Assembly (NCBI GenBank): GCA_900770785.1
Contig: CAAGLJ010000056.1
Location: forward strand, 1 to 12,336
Length of the DNA: 12,336 bases
DNA from: Lachnospiraceae bacterium
GTDB lineage: Bacteria; Bacillota; Clostridia; Lachnospirales; Lachnospiraceae
Reading direction: 5' to 3'
Below, piece after piece: positions 12,290-12,336 of the stretch (positions within the stretch are counted from its first letter, which is position 1; every line of letters begins with the position of its first letter). Made by a program: the position numbers and the translations under genes. The notes beneath the pieces are model-generated. The model was not told the origin of the DNA and made no database searches. It saw only the letters and a list, made by a program, of their open reading frames with translations.

Positions 12290-12336
12290 AATTTAGACAA
12301 AATTTTAAATAGTTTATCGTTAGGTCACACATACTA

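Overview
The window looks like chromosomal DNA from a Gram-positive member of the Clostridia, most likely Lachnospiraceae-related. Support for this: strong AGGAGG-type ribosome binding sites, sigma-A-like promoters, a lipoprotein with a lipobox, an AgrB-type quorum-sensing protease, a UMF1-family transporter and an RsmF of the short Firmicutes type. The family assignment is inferred from protein character, not from a database match. No tRNA, rRNA, CRISPR array or transposase is visible.

Layout. Positions 1-320 hold no gene, only a 9-bp hairpin and a possible promoter. From 321 to about 4165 there are three separately transcribed genes on the + strand: a lipoprotein (321-1226, own terminator), a methyl-accepting chemotaxis protein (1419-3137, own promoter and terminator) and an NAD-dependent epimerase/reductase of the RmlD type (3257-4165). 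A good promoter at 4207-4236 then starts a likely four-gene unit: zinc-dependent phospholipase C family protein (4317-5126), UMF1 transporter (5202-6452), a large translation-factor GTPase (6449-9124) and RsmF-type rRNA methyltransferase (9152-10450). A hairpin terminator at 10471-10509 ends the unit. The start of the GTPase gene overlaps the stop of the transporter gene by 4 bp.

The most striking object is the GTPase. Its N-terminal two thirds is an EF-G/TetM-like ribosomal GTPase. Its C-terminal about 155 residues are a YacP/Rae1-type NYN nuclease domain. Rae1 of Bacillus subtilis cuts mRNA in the ribosomal A site, the same site that TetM-like GTPases enter. One polypeptide therefore joins a ribosome-entering GTPase to an A-site mRNA nuclease, next to an rRNA methyltransferase gene. 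The domain IV loop lacks the tetracycline-protection motif, so this is unlikely to be a simple resistance gene.

From about 10.5 kb the DNA becomes visibly more AT-rich and looks accessory. A small minus-strand protein made of two RNA polymerase alpha-CTD-like modules (10518-10901) is divergent from a small XRE repressor (11009-11245). They share an intergenic region with a 25-bp direct repeat that brackets the promoter of the alpha-CTD gene. Then comes an agr-like locus: a pair of GGGACAT repeats spaced 21 bp apart (LytTR-like geometry), agrB (11503-12084) with no recognisable agrD beside it, and the first 48 codons of a response regulator that runs into a stop codon at 12287.
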